Below, piece by piece: positions 8,199-16,696 of a stretch of 64,000 bases of DNA. Source of the DNA: Myxococcales bacterium (GTDB lineage: Bacteria > Myxococcota_A > Bradymonadia > UBA7976 > UBA1532). Made by a program: the position numbers and the translations under genes. Each line of letters starts with the position of its first letter. Position 1 is the stretch's first letter. The stretch covers positions 186,001-250,000 of the forward strand of contig JACKDL010000002.1 of NCBI GenBank assembly GCA_020633555.1, in the 5' to 3' direction. The notes beneath the pieces are model-generated. The model searched no databases. It had not been told where the DNA came from and worked only from the letters and a program-made list of their open reading frames with translations.

Positions 8199-9137
8199 AT
8201 GAGCCGGGCCGCCACGGGGGCCGCGCCGGGCAAGGTGATCTTGTTCGGCGAGCACGCCGTCGTGTACGGCCGGCCCGCGGTGGCCGCCAGCCTGGCCACG
8301 GGGCTGGGCGCGACGGTGACCCCGTTCCCCGGCGGGCCCGAGCTGGAGGTGCCCGGCTGGGACCTGCACGTGCGCCTGGACCAGAAGGGCAGCCGCTTCG
8401 ACGCCATCGCCCGCGGCTTCGCCACCGCCTTGGACGCCGCGGGGGTCCAGGACCGGGCCCTGAAGGTCACCGTGGACGGCGAGCTGCCGCCTGGGGTGGG
8501 CCTTGGGTCCAGCGCGGCCTTCGCAGTGGCCGTGCTGCGGGCGCTGGGCGAGTGGAACCACGCCCCACTGACGGGCGAGCCCCTGCTGGCGGCTGCCCAC
8601 GCCGTCGAGACGGTGTTCCACGGCACGCCGAGCGGGCTGGACCACACGGTGATCGCCACCGGGGGCTGCCTGCGCTTCGAGCGGGGGGCGCAGACGACCT
8701 TCACGCCGGTGCCGCTGGCCCGCCCGGTGCCCGCCGTGGTGGCCTGGGCGCCCCGCAAGGGCAGCACCCGGCAGGCGGTGGCCGGGCTCCGCGTGCGGCA
8801 CGAGGCCCTGCCTGCGCACTTCGACCGGGTGTTCGACGCCATCGGCGCCGTCACCGAGGCGGGGCTGCAGGCCCTGGCCAGCGGCGACTTCGACCGGCTG
8901 GGGCAGCTCTTCGACTTGAACCACGGGCTGCTGAACGCGTGCGGCGTGAGCAACGTGGACAACGAGCGCATGGTGGCGGTGGCCCGCGAGGCCGGCGCGG
9001 CCGGCGCCAAGCTGACCGGCGCAGGCCTGGGCGGGGCAGTGGTGGCGGTGACCCCGCTGGGCGCCGACCGGGTGGTCGAGGCCCTGCAGCGGGCCGGCTA
9101 CAAGGCGTTCCAGACCAGGCTGGGCACCGGCCGGTGA
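8199..9137 (+). CDS. mvk: Mevalonate kinase (GHMP family)
   Basis: Phosphorylates mevalonate with ATP in the cytoplasm. The 312-aa protein shows the three GHMP motifs: PGKVILFGEHAVVYG at the N-terminus, PPGVGLGSSAAF for ATP-phosphate binding at about residue 100, and AGAKLTGAGLGG near the end. HGTPSGLDHTV is typical of mevalonate kinase rather than phosphomevalonate kinase or the decarboxylase. The ATG at 8199 lies just after the reductase stop, with GGAG in the end of that gene. Phosphomevalonate kinase, diphosphomevalonate decarboxylase and HMG-CoA synthase are not in this window. Confidence 0.93.
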   Translation: MSRAATGAAPGKVILFGEHAVVYGRPAVAASLATGLGATVTPFPGGPELEVPGWDLHVRLDQKGSRFDAIARGFATALDAAGVQDRALKVTVDGELPPGVGLGSSAAFAVAVLRALGEWNHAPLTGEPLLAAAHAVETVFHGTPSGLDHTVIATGGCLRFERGAQTTFTPVPLARPVPAVVAWAPRKGSTRQAVAGLRVRHEALPAHFDRVFDAIGAVTEAGLQALASGDFDRLGQLFDLNHGLLNACGVSNVDNERMVAVAREAGAAGAKLTGAGLGGAVVAVTPLGADRVVEALQRAGYKAFQTRLGTGR

Positions 9138-9982
9138 TGGCCCTGGCCCTGGTGGCGGGGCTCGCCGCGCCGGGCACCGAGGGCCCCGGGCCCCCCACGC
9201 CCACGGTGACGCTGGGCGGCGGGTTCGTGACCGGGCAGCGCGCCCAGCCCGGGTGGGCGGGCAAGGTGCGCGTCAACGGAGCCACCGCCTGGGCGCAGGT
9301 CGCGCGGGGCCCGTGGTCGATCCAGGCCGGGTGGGTGGGTCAGCACGAGGCGGTCACCGTCGATCCTGCCCCGGTGGATCCCGCTGCCGATCCGGCCGAG
9401 CCCCCGCCTGAGCCGGGCCCCACGCTGGCCGAGGGTGGGCCCGCCTGGGATCAGGCGGCGGGCGCGCTGGCGACCTACGCGCACCCTTGGTTCGCGATGG
9501 GGCTGGGCGTGGGCTGGCGCCGCACGCTGTCGCGGCGCCGCGACACGGCCCGCGCCGACGACCGGGTGCTGCCCGTGGGCCATGTGCGCCTGGGACCGCC
9601 CTGGTTGCACGCCGACGGGGCCTGGCTGGATCCCACGGCCACCCCGGGCCACGCCCGCGCCGGGATCGGCAGCCATCTGAAGGGGGGGCGGGTGTGGGCG
9701 GGCGCCGCCTGGCGCGCCGACCATGACCTGGCGCTGGCCGCGACCGGGCGCGTGCCCTTGGACGGCGGGCTGTTCCTGAGCGTGGGGGCGGCGCTGGATC
9801 CGGCGGATCCGGCGCGCTGGCTCGAGCTGCAGGGGGGGCTGGGTTTCGCGTTTGGCGAGGCTGCGGCCGCGGAGGGCCCAGCCTCTCGGCCGGGCAAGGA
9901 CGCCGAGGGCTCGCCGCCGGGGCCGGCGATGCCGCCCGCGGGGCCGCGACCGCCGGCCGATCCGTTGGGTGATCCGCTGTAG
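9137..9982 (+). CDS. Hypothetical exported protein coupled to the mevalonate operon
   Basis: A 281-aa protein of unknown function. The ATG at 9137 overlaps the mevalonate kinase stop (TGATG), so translation is probably coupled. The N-terminus (MALALVAGLAAPG) is a short possible signal. A Pro/Asp-rich segment (VDPAPVDPAADPAEPPPEPG) lies at about residues 76-96. The rest alternates Gly and aromatic strands (AMGLGVGWRRTL, GRVWAGAAWRADHDLALAA), suggesting a small barrel. The last 45 residues are Pro/Gly-rich and probably disordered. Nothing ties it to isoprenoid chemistry except position. Confidence 0.6.
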   Translation: MALALVAGLAAPGTEGPGPPTPTVTLGGGFVTGQRAQPGWAGKVRVNGATAWAQVARGPWSIQAGWVGQHEAVTVDPAPVDPAADPAEPPPEPGPTLAEGGPAWDQAAGALATYAHPWFAMGLGVGWRRTLSRRRDTARADDRVLPVGHVRLGPPWLHADGAWLDPTATPGHARAGIGSHLKGGRVWAGAAWRADHDLALAATGRVPLDGGLFLSVGAALDPADPARWLELQGGLGFAFGEAAAAEGPASRPGKDAEGSPPGPAMPPAGPRPPADPLGDPL

Positions 9983-9987
9983 GCCGC

Positions 9988-10368
9988 TCAGGCCTGGGCG
10001 CCCGCCTTGGCGAGCTGCTCCTCGTAGTGCTTCTTCACCTCAGCCATGTCCAGGCCCTTGATCTGCTCGATCAGGTTCTCGAGCACCGGCTCGGGCAGCA
10101 GGCCGGGCTGCCGGAAGACCGGGATCTGGCCGCGGAAGGCCATGATGGTGGGGATGGAGCGGACCTGGAACAGGGCGCCGAGCTCGCGCTCGTCCTCGGT
10201 GTCGATCTTGCCGAAGACGATGTCTTCGTGCGCCTCGCTGGCCTTCTCGAAGATGGGCCCGAAGGCCTTGCAGGGGCCGCACCACTCGGCCCAGAAGTCG
10301 AAGAGGACGATGTCGTTGTTCTCGATGACGGACTCGAAGTTGTCCTTGGTGATCTGCACGGTGGCCAT
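9988..10368 (-). CDS. trxA: Thioredoxin
   Basis: A cytoplasmic dithiol-disulfide oxidoreductase with the classic WCGPCK site (C30/C33) and the conserved cis-Pro loop SIPT. No signal peptide is present. It is 126 aa rather than the usual 105-110 because of a C-terminal charged extension (AEVKKHYEEQLAKAGAQA). AGGAGA lies six bases before the ATG at 10368. It is monocistronic, convergent with the preceding gene and divergent from the glycosyltransferase. A second thioredoxin-like gene lies at 50209. Confidence 0.92.
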   Translation of the reverse strand: MATVQITKDNFESVIENNDIVLFDFWAEWCGPCKAFGPIFEKASEAHEDIVFGKIDTEDERELGALFQVRSIPTIMAFRGQIPVFRQPGLLPEPVLENLIEQIKGLDMAEVKKHYEEQLAKAGAQA

Positions 10369-10515
10369 GGGGCTCTCCTGTTGGGCTCTGTGAGGGACGT
10401 GTGGGATACGTCTCGCCGGCAGGAGTCGCTACCGCCGGGAGCTGTGTCACGAAATGTCGCGACCGTGTCCGGGCTCAGGGGGCCCCGGGGCACCGGCCGG
10501 GCCGGGGCACCTGCG

Positions 10516-10545
10516 TTGACACGCGCGCCCGCGCATCGGTAGAAC
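10516..10545 (+). promoter_or_regulatory. Sigma-70-type promoter for the GT-C glycosyltransferase
   Basis: TTGACA (10516-10521, 6/6 to the -35 consensus) is followed by an 18-bp spacer and TAGAAC (10540-10545, 4/6 to the -10). It lies 42 bp before the GTG start at 10588, in a 219-bp gap between divergent genes. Confidence 0.55.
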
Positions 10546-10587
10546 CCGCAGACTCTGCACCTTCAGGTCAAAGGGGGCGTCCGCACC

Positions 10588-12816
10588 GTGCTCGACACCG
10601 ACTTCTGGCGGTCGACGCCGCGGCGGCTGGCCGACGACTGGAAGGTCGTGGGCGGCCTCACCTTGCTCCTGCTGGCCCTGTACCTGCCCAACCTGGGCGG
10701 CTACGGCCTCTACGACCCCTGGGAGACCCACTACGGTGAGGTGGCCCGGAACATGGTCGAGTTCGACAACTACATCGACACCTTCTGGGGCTCGCCCTGG
10801 GACCCCAACGGGGTGAAGCGCGAGCGCGAGGGCTTCTACAGCAAGCCCCCGCTGACCATGTGGCTCATGTCGGGGGGCATGAACCTGCTGGGCCACAACG
10901 AGTGGGGCGTGCGCCTGTTCTTCCCGCTCATCATGATCCTGGCGCTGATGGCGGTGTACCTGGCGGTGTCCCGGTTCTACAGCCGTCGCACGGGCGTGAT
11001 CGCGGCCGCGCTGCTGGCCACCAGCCCCTTCATCAGCATGATGAGCCGGCAGGCCGTCACCGACGGGCCCATGGTGGCCATCATGACCATCGGCATGATG
11101 GCGCTGGGCTTCGGGCTGTTCGGGGTGGAGGACGAGGACGAGGCCGCGAGCCCGTGGCTGTACTGGTCCGTGCTGGGCCTGCTGGTGCTCGTCATGGGCT
11201 GGCAGCTCTACGCCATGCTGCCCATGGATCGCTCGCCGGACGTGATTCGACCCTACCCAGGTGACCGCGGGCCCCTCATGGCGGTCCAGTGGTACATCCG
11301 CGAGCTGTTCACCGTGGGGAAGGGGAAGGGATGGTTCATCGCGCTGACGCTTGCGCCCATCGCCGGCTACGCCGCCTGGCGGGTCTCGCGCGAGCGGCGG
11401 CGGCGGCTGATGTACGTCTACCTCTTCTACATCGCCTGTGGCCTGACGGTGCCGGCGAAGGGCTGGCTGGGCTGGGCGCCCATGGGCGGGGCCATCTTCG
11501 GCTACCTGGTGGTGACCGGCGAGTGGCGGATCCTCACCTGGGTGCAGGTGCCGGTGGGCTTCCTGATCGTCTTCGTCACGGGGCACCCGTGGATCATCGC
11601 GATGCTGGGCGGGCACCACCCCGACTGGTTCAAGCGGTTCTGGATCCACGACCACGTGAACCGGCTGTTCAGCGGCGTGCACAGCACGGACGACGGCGGC
11701 TTCGAGTACTTCGTGCAGTGGGTGGGTTACGGCCTCTTCCCGTGGATTGGACTGCTGCCGGCGGGCTTCGCCCGGGTCCTGGGCGGGCTGCGGGCGCGGG
11801 CCGAGGGCTACACACCCCAGCAGCGCTTCGAGATCCTGGTGTTCATCTGGGGGCTGTTCAGCTTCTTCCTGTTCAGCAAGTCGAGCACCAAGTTCCACCA
11901 CTACATCCTGCCGGCCATCCCGCCGCTGGGCATCGTGGCGGCCCTGTATCTGGGCGATCTGCTGGACGGGAAGGCCAAGGCGCCGGCGGTGCTGATGAGC
12001 GCCGCGGCGGCCATCGTGGTGTGGATCGGCCTGGATGTCGTGCGGCAGCCCGCGGCCTACGGGCAGGGCAGCCAGAACTGGGTGAACCTGTTCACCTACA
12101 AGTACGACCGCCAGTGGCCCCAGATGGTGGGCGAGGACGCGCTGAGCAAGCTCGAGGGCGAGGCGCTGGAGAACGCCCTCACCAACAACCAGTGGCTGCT
12201 GGACCTGGCCCAGCCGGTGATGTGGATCACCCTCTTCGGGGTGGTGGCGTTTGTCTTGATGGCGGTGTTCCGCGACTGGAAGCGCAGCTACGGCGCCAGC
12301 GTGCTGGGCATCGGCGGGGTGTGGATGAGCGTCTTTGCGCTGCACACCTACCTGCCCAAGGTGGCCGATCACTGGTCGCAGGCGCAGATGTGGGACGCCT
12401 ACTACCAGCAGTGCACGCCCTTCCAGGGCAGCGAAGAGGACTGGCAGCGGCACCTGCTGGCGACCGCCATGCGGGTGCCCGTGAAGGCGGAGTATCCGCG
12501 GGTGCGCTGCCAGGAGCCCATCGTCGCCTATCGCATGAACTGGCGCGGCGAGACCTTCTACAGCGGCAACACGGTGCTGCCGGCCATCGAGACCAAGCAC
12601 CTGAAGCCCTTCATCGACGGGTGGGGCGAGGACAACCCCTTCTTCCTGTTCACCGAGCGCAGCCGGGTGAAGGGCGAGCTGGAGCCGCACCTGCCCGAGG
12701 GGCTGAAGGGGCGCTACGAGGTGGTCTTCGGGAAGAACCGCAAGTTCGTGCTGCTGCGGGTGGACAAGAAGCTGCCGCCCGACGGCGCCGAGCCGGCGGC
12801 CGACAAGGTCTTCTGA
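10588..12816 (+). CDS. GT-C family membrane glycosyltransferase (ArnT/PMT-like)
   Basis: A 742-aa inner-membrane protein of the glycosyltransferase 39/83 type, which moves a sugar from a polyprenyl-phosphate donor to a protein or lipid. The first periplasmic loop has YDPWETHYGEVARN (residues 42-54), matching the acidic catalytic motif of ArnT-type enzymes, followed by YSKPPLTMWL, also typical. About ten hydrophobic helices follow, with a cytoplasmic-looking charged stretch (RRRRLM). The last 230 residues form a soluble domain with helices in front (KYDRQWPQMVG). The start is GTG. The donor may come from the mevalonate pathway encoded nearby, but that is inference. Confidence 0.85.
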   Translation: MLDTDFWRSTPRRLADDWKVVGGLTLLLLALYLPNLGGYGLYDPWETHYGEVARNMVEFDNYIDTFWGSPWDPNGVKREREGFYSKPPLTMWLMSGGMNLLGHNEWGVRLFFPLIMILALMAVYLAVSRFYSRRTGVIAAALLATSPFISMMSRQAVTDGPMVAIMTIGMMALGFGLFGVEDEDEAASPWLYWSVLGLLVLVMGWQLYAMLPMDRSPDVIRPYPGDRGPLMAVQWYIRELFTVGKGKGWFIALTLAPIAGYAAWRVSRERRRRLMYVYLFYIACGLTVPAKGWLGWAPMGGAIFGYLVVTGEWRILTWVQVPVGFLIVFVTGHPWIIAMLGGHHPDWFKRFWIHDHVNRLFSGVHSTDDGGFEYFVQWVGYGLFPWIGLLPAGFARVLGGLRARAEGYTPQQRFEILVFIWGLFSFFLFSKSSTKFHHYILPAIPPLGIVAALYLGDLLDGKAKAPAVLMSAAAAIVVWIGLDVVRQPAAYGQGSQNWVNLFTYKYDRQWPQMVGEDALSKLEGEALENALTNNQWLLDLAQPVMWITLFGVVAFVLMAVFRDWKRSYGASVLGIGGVWMSVFALHTYLPKVADHWSQAQMWDAYYQQCTPFQGSEEDWQRHLLATAMRVPVKAEYPRVRCQEPIVAYRMNWRGETFYSGNTVLPAIETKHLKPFIDGWGEDNPFFLFTERSRVKGELEPHLPEGLKGRYEVVFGKNRKFVLLRVDKKLPPDGAEPAADKVF

Positions 12817-12924
12817 GGCCAGCGCCAAGGCTGGGCATTGGCCAGGGTGACGAGTTCAACTGTGATGACGGAATCCCGGGTGCGGGGGCTCGCCGGGCAT
12901 GATCCCTGAAGGGAGGACGATCCT

Positions 12925-13968
12925 ATGAAGCGTGTAATCGTGATGGCGGGCCTGCTGGCCGCGGGCGCCGCGAGCGCTCAGGAGAAGGGGCAGATTGTCG
13001 CCGACGAGAACATCGCCAAGGCGGTGACCGGCGAGAACAAGAAGCCCGACGGGTGGGACATCGGGGCCGAGCTCGGCGCCACCTTCTCGTTCAGCAACTC
13101 GAACCGGGTGGTGGGTCAGCCGGACGGCTCCACCATCCAGCTCGGCGTGCTCTTCGGCGCCAACGCTGACCTGCGGGCGGGGCAGCACGAGTGGCAGAAC
13201 AGCCTGACCTTCAACAACACCTGGTCGCAGAGCCCGCAGATCGACAGCTTCCTGAAGACCGTCGACAACCTGGAGCTGCGCACGGCCTACCTGTACAGCC
13301 TGAAGTCGGTGCCGTGGCTGGGCCCCTACGCCCGCGCCCGGCTGCAGACCCAGGTGTTCAACGGCTGGCAGGTGTACGGCGAGAACCGCACGTTCCGGGT
13401 GGACGGCGGCGATCCGCAGACGCTGGTGGCCGGCGACGAGCTGGATCTGACCAGCGCCTTCGAGCCGCTGAACCTGCGCCAGTCGGCGGGCGCCTTCGCC
13501 CGGCCCTGGGACTCGAAGACCTTCTCGGCCACCTTCTCGCTGGGTGTCGGCGCCCAGGAGATCTTCACCAGCGGTGGGCAGGTGATCACCAAGGAGGACG
13601 GCACCTTCGACGACGGCAACGGGAACACCCTGGCCAACGTGGTCGAGGTGGTGAGCCTGAACGACAGCGTGCAGGCCGGTGGTGAGCTGGATGTGCAGCT
13701 CAAGGGCCAGACGAACAAGATGTTCACCTGGACGTTCTCGGCGAACTTCCTGCAGCCCTTCTACACCGACACCGACAAGGACCCCACGGGCAAGGTGCTG
13801 GAGGGCACCGAGCTGATGAACATCGAGATCATGGGCAAGGCGAGCGTGAAGCTGGCCGAGTGGGCGAGCATCGACTACGTGCTCACCGCCAAGAAGATCC
13901 CCCTGGTGCTCAACGACTGGCAGATCCAGAACGGGCTGCTGTTCAGCACGAGCTTCAAGCTGCTCTGA
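12925..13968 (+). CDS. Outer-membrane beta-barrel protein (DUF3078-like)
   Basis: A 347-aa secreted protein with a clean signal peptide (MKRVIVMAGLLAAGAASA, cleaved before Q19). The mature part alternates hydrophobic and polar residues (ATFSFSNSNR, SLTFNNTWSQSPQ, YLYSLKSVPWLGPYARARL, TWTFSANFLQPFY) and ends in a short strand, LLFSTSFKLL. The aromatic strand ends and DUF3078-like LTFNNTW pattern suggest an outer-membrane barrel. The ATG follows a strong GGGAGGA. It stands alone with its own leader and is followed by an inverted repeat at 14000-14027. Substrate unknown. Confidence 0.7.
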   Translation: MKRVIVMAGLLAAGAASAQEKGQIVADENIAKAVTGENKKPDGWDIGAELGATFSFSNSNRVVGQPDGSTIQLGVLFGANADLRAGQHEWQNSLTFNNTWSQSPQIDSFLKTVDNLELRTAYLYSLKSVPWLGPYARARLQTQVFNGWQVYGENRTFRVDGGDPQTLVAGDELDLTSAFEPLNLRQSAGAFARPWDSKTFSATFSLGVGAQEIFTSGGQVITKEDGTFDDGNGNTLANVVEVVSLNDSVQAGGELDVQLKGQTNKMFTWTFSANFLQPFYTDTDKDPTGKVLEGTELMNIEIMGKASVKLAEWASIDYVLTAKKIPLVLNDWQIQNGLLFSTSFKLL

Positions 13969-13999
13969 GGCAGCCTTCGGCCGGTGCAAATCCTCGGGC

Positions 14000-14027
14000 G
14001 TTGGGCGCGGCTGGCGCCGCGTCCAAC
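14000..14027. terminator. Strong hairpin between convergent genes
   Basis: A 12-bp stem (GTTGGGCGCGGC with GCCGCGTCCAAC, one G-T pair) and a 4-base loop, 32 bp after the barrel gene and facing the minus-strand SDR gene. There is no T-run, so it is at best an intrinsic terminator without a U-tract or an mRNA 3'-end protector. Confidence 0.45.
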
Positions 14028-14187
14028 ACCCTGCGGGCGCCCCATCGCCGGCCTGCCCGCCGCCCGCTCGGCTGTGGCCGGATGAGGGGTGGGAGAGTTT
14101 GAATCGGGCGGTAGTTGACGACTCGGCGCTTCCGGTTTGCGACCGGTTGTCGGGCCTGGTGAGACCGGAGCGGATCAGCCCAGCGGA

Positions 14188-15006
14188 TCAGCCCTTTCGG
14201 AGCCGGGCCTTCACCCGGCGGCCCTTGCGCTCCAGGGCGGGGCGCAGGGCGCGGCCCAGCCCGGGCAGCACGTAGGCGGCGGTGGTCAGCAGCCGCGAGG
14301 TGGGGGGCAGGGTGCGCTCGCGCTTGCCGTCGTGGGCGCAGGCGAGCACGGCGTCGGCCACCTGCGCCGCGGTGCTGATGGGCTGACTGAAGGTGAGATC
14401 GCTGACCTCATCGACGTCGCCCATGATGAAGCCCGTGTCGACAGGGCCGGGCGAGACGACGCTGATCGTGATCCCGGTGCCTGCCAGCTCGTCGGCGAGC
14501 GCGAAGCTGAAGGCGCGCAGGCCGAACTTCGTGGCGGAGTAGGTGGCACCGCCGGGGGTGGGCACCCGCCCCGCCAGGCTGGCCACCTGCACCACGCGGC
14601 CGCCGCCGCGGGCTTGCAGCAGGGGCAGGGCCAGCCGGGTGAGCAGCACCGGGGCGCGCAGGTTCACGTGCACCATGTCGGCCAGCTCGGCGGCGCTGCG
14701 GTCCAGCACCGGGCCGCGGTGATGCAGGCCGGCGTTGTTCACCAGCACGTCCAGGCCGCCGAAGGTGGCCACTGTCTCGTCCAGCAGGCGCTGGGCGTCG
14801 GCGTCGACGCCCACGTCGGCGATCACGCCGTGGGCGGTGCCACCGGCGGCGCGGATGGACGCGACCACCGCCTCCAGGCGCTCGGCGCCGCGGGCCGAGA
14901 GGACCACCTTCGCGCCCTCGCCGGCGAAGCGGCGGGCGGCGGCCTCGCCGATGCCGGCGCTGGCGCCGGTGACGCAGACGACCTTGTCTTGGAAGCGGGC
15001 GGCCAT
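14188..15006 (-). CDS. Short-chain dehydrogenase/reductase
   Basis: A 272-aa classical SDR. It has the nucleotide motif TGASAGIGEA near residue 12, NNAG, the catalytic Ser in QVASLAG and YSATKFG with the Tyr-x3-Lys pair, then PGPVDTGF. The ATG at 15006 has AAGGAG upstream. It is third in a minus-strand set (epimerase-like protein, zinc-ribbon membrane protein, this SDR) with short gaps, so probably co-transcribed. The basic C-terminus (ERKGRRVKARLRKG) is unusual and might bind membrane lipid or nucleic acid. The substrate cannot be told. Confidence 0.88.
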   Translation of the reverse strand: MAARFQDKVVCVTGASAGIGEAAARRFAGEGAKVVLSARGAERLEAVVASIRAAGGTAHGVIADVGVDADAQRLLDETVATFGGLDVLVNNAGLHHRGPVLDRSAAELADMVHVNLRAPVLLTRLALPLLQARGGGRVVQVASLAGRVPTPGGATYSATKFGLRAFSFALADELAGTGITISVVSPGPVDTGFIMGDVDEVSDLTFSQPISTAAQVADAVLACAHDGKRERTLPPTSRLLTTAAYVLPGLGRALRPALERKGRRVKARLRKG

Positions 15007-15029
15007 AGGGCTCCTTGGGCTGGCTCGGC

Positions 15030-15593
15030 TCAGTCGGGCTGCTCGACGATGCGGTGGGTGAGCGCGCGGTCGCCGCACTGGGGGCAAGGGAAGATCCGAC
15101 GGTCGCTCACCGTGCCCACCGGGTGCTGGTGGCGGGCCTCGGCCTGGCAGTGGGGGCAGCCCAGGGGCTCGGGGAGCTGGGGCCACTGGGCGGCCAGGCG
15201 GCTGCGCTCACGGGCGCGCCAGGCGAAGTAGCCGGCCCAAGCGACGGCCAGGCCCAGACCCAACGCCGGGATCACTGGCAGCCCGAACGTCACGGCGCCC
15301 GTCGGGATCACCAACAGCGGCAGGCAGGTGAAGGGGGTGGCGCCGAAGGGGCGGGCGCTGAACTGATCGTGGGTCTGGCCGCACCGGTCGCAGCGGCGCC
15401 GCACCATGTCCAGGATGCGGCGCTGGGCCCGCAGCTCACCGAACGCTTCACCCGTCAGCTCCCGGGCCAGGGCCACCCCGCCCCGGGGCAGGGGGAGCCG
15501 GGTGCCGCCGGGCAGCGCCGCGGCGAAGGCGCGGGGCTCGTGGTCCTCTTCATGGCCGCAGTGGGCGCAGGTGGCTCGGCTGATGCGTCGCAC
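15030..15593 (-). CDS. Zinc-ribbon membrane protein
   Basis: A 187-aa protein of unknown function. Four CxxC pairs form two probable zinc ribbons: CAHCG with CDRCG in the N-terminal half, and CPHCQ with CPQCG near the C-terminus. Between the halves lies a hydrophobic region (residues about 90-125, LPLLVIPTGAVTFGLPVI...) that could form two membrane helices. I chose the GTG at 15593 because it falls 7 bp after the stop of the upstream gene and just before the first CxxC; a longer start would overlap that gene. The SDR gene begins 23 bp after its stop. Confidence 0.7.
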   Translation of the reverse strand: MRRISRATCAHCGHEEDHEPRAFAAALPGGTRLPLPRGGVALARELTGEAFGELRAQRRILDMVRRRCDRCGQTHDQFSARPFGATPFTCLPLLVIPTGAVTFGLPVIPALGLGLAVAWAGYFAWRARERSRLAAQWPQLPEPLGCPHCQAEARHQHPVGTVSDRRIFPCPQCGDRALTHRIVEQPD

Positions 15594-15600
15594 CCGCGCA

Positions 15601-16599
15601 TCATGCCGCGGCGGCGTCCCGCCCACCATCCGCCTGGGCCTGCCACCACGCCACGGTGTAGGCCGTGCCCTGCGCGTGGGGCGTGAACGCGAAGCCGGGG
15701 AAGCGGGCCTGAAAGTCCGCCTGCAGCACAATCTGCGGGGCCTGCCACAGGTAGAGCATCTCGCCCACCTCACGCAGCATGGGGCTGAACAGGCCCAGGG
15801 CCTTGACGGCCCAGCCGGGCAGCACCCGGATCCGGGCGGGGGCGCCCGCAGCCTCGGCGGCCAGGCCCACGAAGGCCCGCACGGTGAGCGCCGGGGGCCC
15901 AGCCACGTGCCAGGCGCGGCCGTGGGTGTCGGGCGTCTCGGCCAGCGCGATCAGCGCCTGGGCGGCGTCGTCGATGTAGATGAACTGGTGGTGCAGATCC
16001 GGCCCGCCGATCCACGCCGCCGGTTTGCCGGCGCGCAGGGTGTCGAAGAGCATGGCCGCGCCCTTGTGGCGCACGCCGGGGCCGTAGAAGTCGGGCATGC
16101 GGGCGACGACCACCGACACCTGGCCGGCCTGGTGGGCGGCCCACAGCTCGGCCTCCAGGGCGTTGCGCAGTCGGCCCTTGCGGGTGGTGGCGGCCAGCGG
16201 GTGGTCGTCGGCGACGCCGTCGGGGGGCAGGGGGCCGTAGCCGTACACGTTGCCGGGCAGGGTGAGCACGGCGCCGGCGGCCGCGGCGGCCCGGATGGCG
16301 GCGCGGGTGACCGGCAGCATCACCGCGTCCCATTCCGGGTAGGGCACGTTCACGGCGTGGTGCACGACGGCAGCGCCAACGCAGGCGGCACTGAGCCCGG
16401 CGGCGTCCCGGGCGTCGCAGATCACCCGCTCCACGCCCTCGGGCAGTGGGCGCCCGGCGTCGCGCACCACCGCTCGGACGGGCGTGCCGCGGGCCAGAAG
16501 GGCGCGCACCAGGGCGCTGCCCACGGCGCCGTGGGCGCCCAGAACGACGTGGAGCTCAGATTGGGACCGGTCGGGGCGGGCTGCGGGCTGGCGGATCAC
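15601..16599 (-). CDS. NAD(P)-dependent epimerase/dehydratase-like protein (extended SDR)
   Basis: A 332-aa Rossmann protein with the N-terminal nucleotide motif VLGAHGAVGSALVRALL and RARMPDFYGPG typical of the atypical/extended SDR branch (NmrA and epimerase-like). IYIDDAAQALIALAE in the C-terminal part is also typical. The usual YxxxK dyad is not evident (NVYGYGPLPPDG takes its place), so it may bind NAD(P) without classical catalysis. The GTG start at 16599 has GAGGAGG six bases upstream. A LysR regulator is divergent across 97 bp, the arrangement commonly seen for LysR-controlled oxidoreductases. Confidence 0.8.
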   Translation of the reverse strand: MIRQPAARPDRSQSELHVVLGAHGAVGSALVRALLARGTPVRAVVRDAGRPLPEGVERVICDARDAAGLSAACVGAAVVHHAVNVPYPEWDAVMLPVTRAAIRAAAAAGAVLTLPGNVYGYGPLPPDGVADDHPLAATTRKGRLRNALEAELWAAHQAGQVSVVVARMPDFYGPGVRHKGAAMLFDTLRAGKPAAWIGGPDLHHQFIYIDDAAQALIALAETPDTHGRAWHVAGPPALTVRAFVGLAAEAAGAPARIRVLPGWAVKALGLFSPMLREVGEMLYLWQAPQIVLQADFQARFPGFAFTPHAQGTAYTVAWWQAQADGGRDAAAA

Positions 16600-16639
16600 G
16601 GGGGCCTCCTCAAGGCGACGGGTGGCCTCACGCTAGGGT

Positions 16640-16684
16640 GTTGCGAAGTTGCTGGGTATGGTCGAATTGGCAACGCGGTGTTGC
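16640..16684. promoter_or_regulatory. Putative LysR operator: four GTTGC half-sites
   Basis: GTTGC occurs at 16640-16644 and 16648-16652, its inverse GCAAC at 16670-16674, and GTTGC again at 16680-16684. The last two are exactly 10 bp apart and form an inverted pair. The cluster sits between the divergent epimerase-like and LysR genes, where such regulators bind. Confidence 0.4.
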
Positions 16685-16696
16685 AGGAGTGCAGGG

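Noticed and set aside
6812..9010. A 732-codon minus-strand frame opposite the mevalonate genes
   Set aside because: Its composition is that of an antisense shadow, and the opposite strand holds three unmistakable enzymes.
10447..12828. A 793-codon minus-strand frame opposite the glycosyltransferase
   Set aside because: His/Gln/Arg-rich with no motif; the plus strand has the conserved GT-C protein.
16667..16685. Sigma-54-like TTGGCA and TTGCA upstream of the LysR gene
   Set aside because: The GG and GC elements are 14 bp apart instead of 12, so the spacing is wrong; the sequence is better read as GTTGC half-sites.
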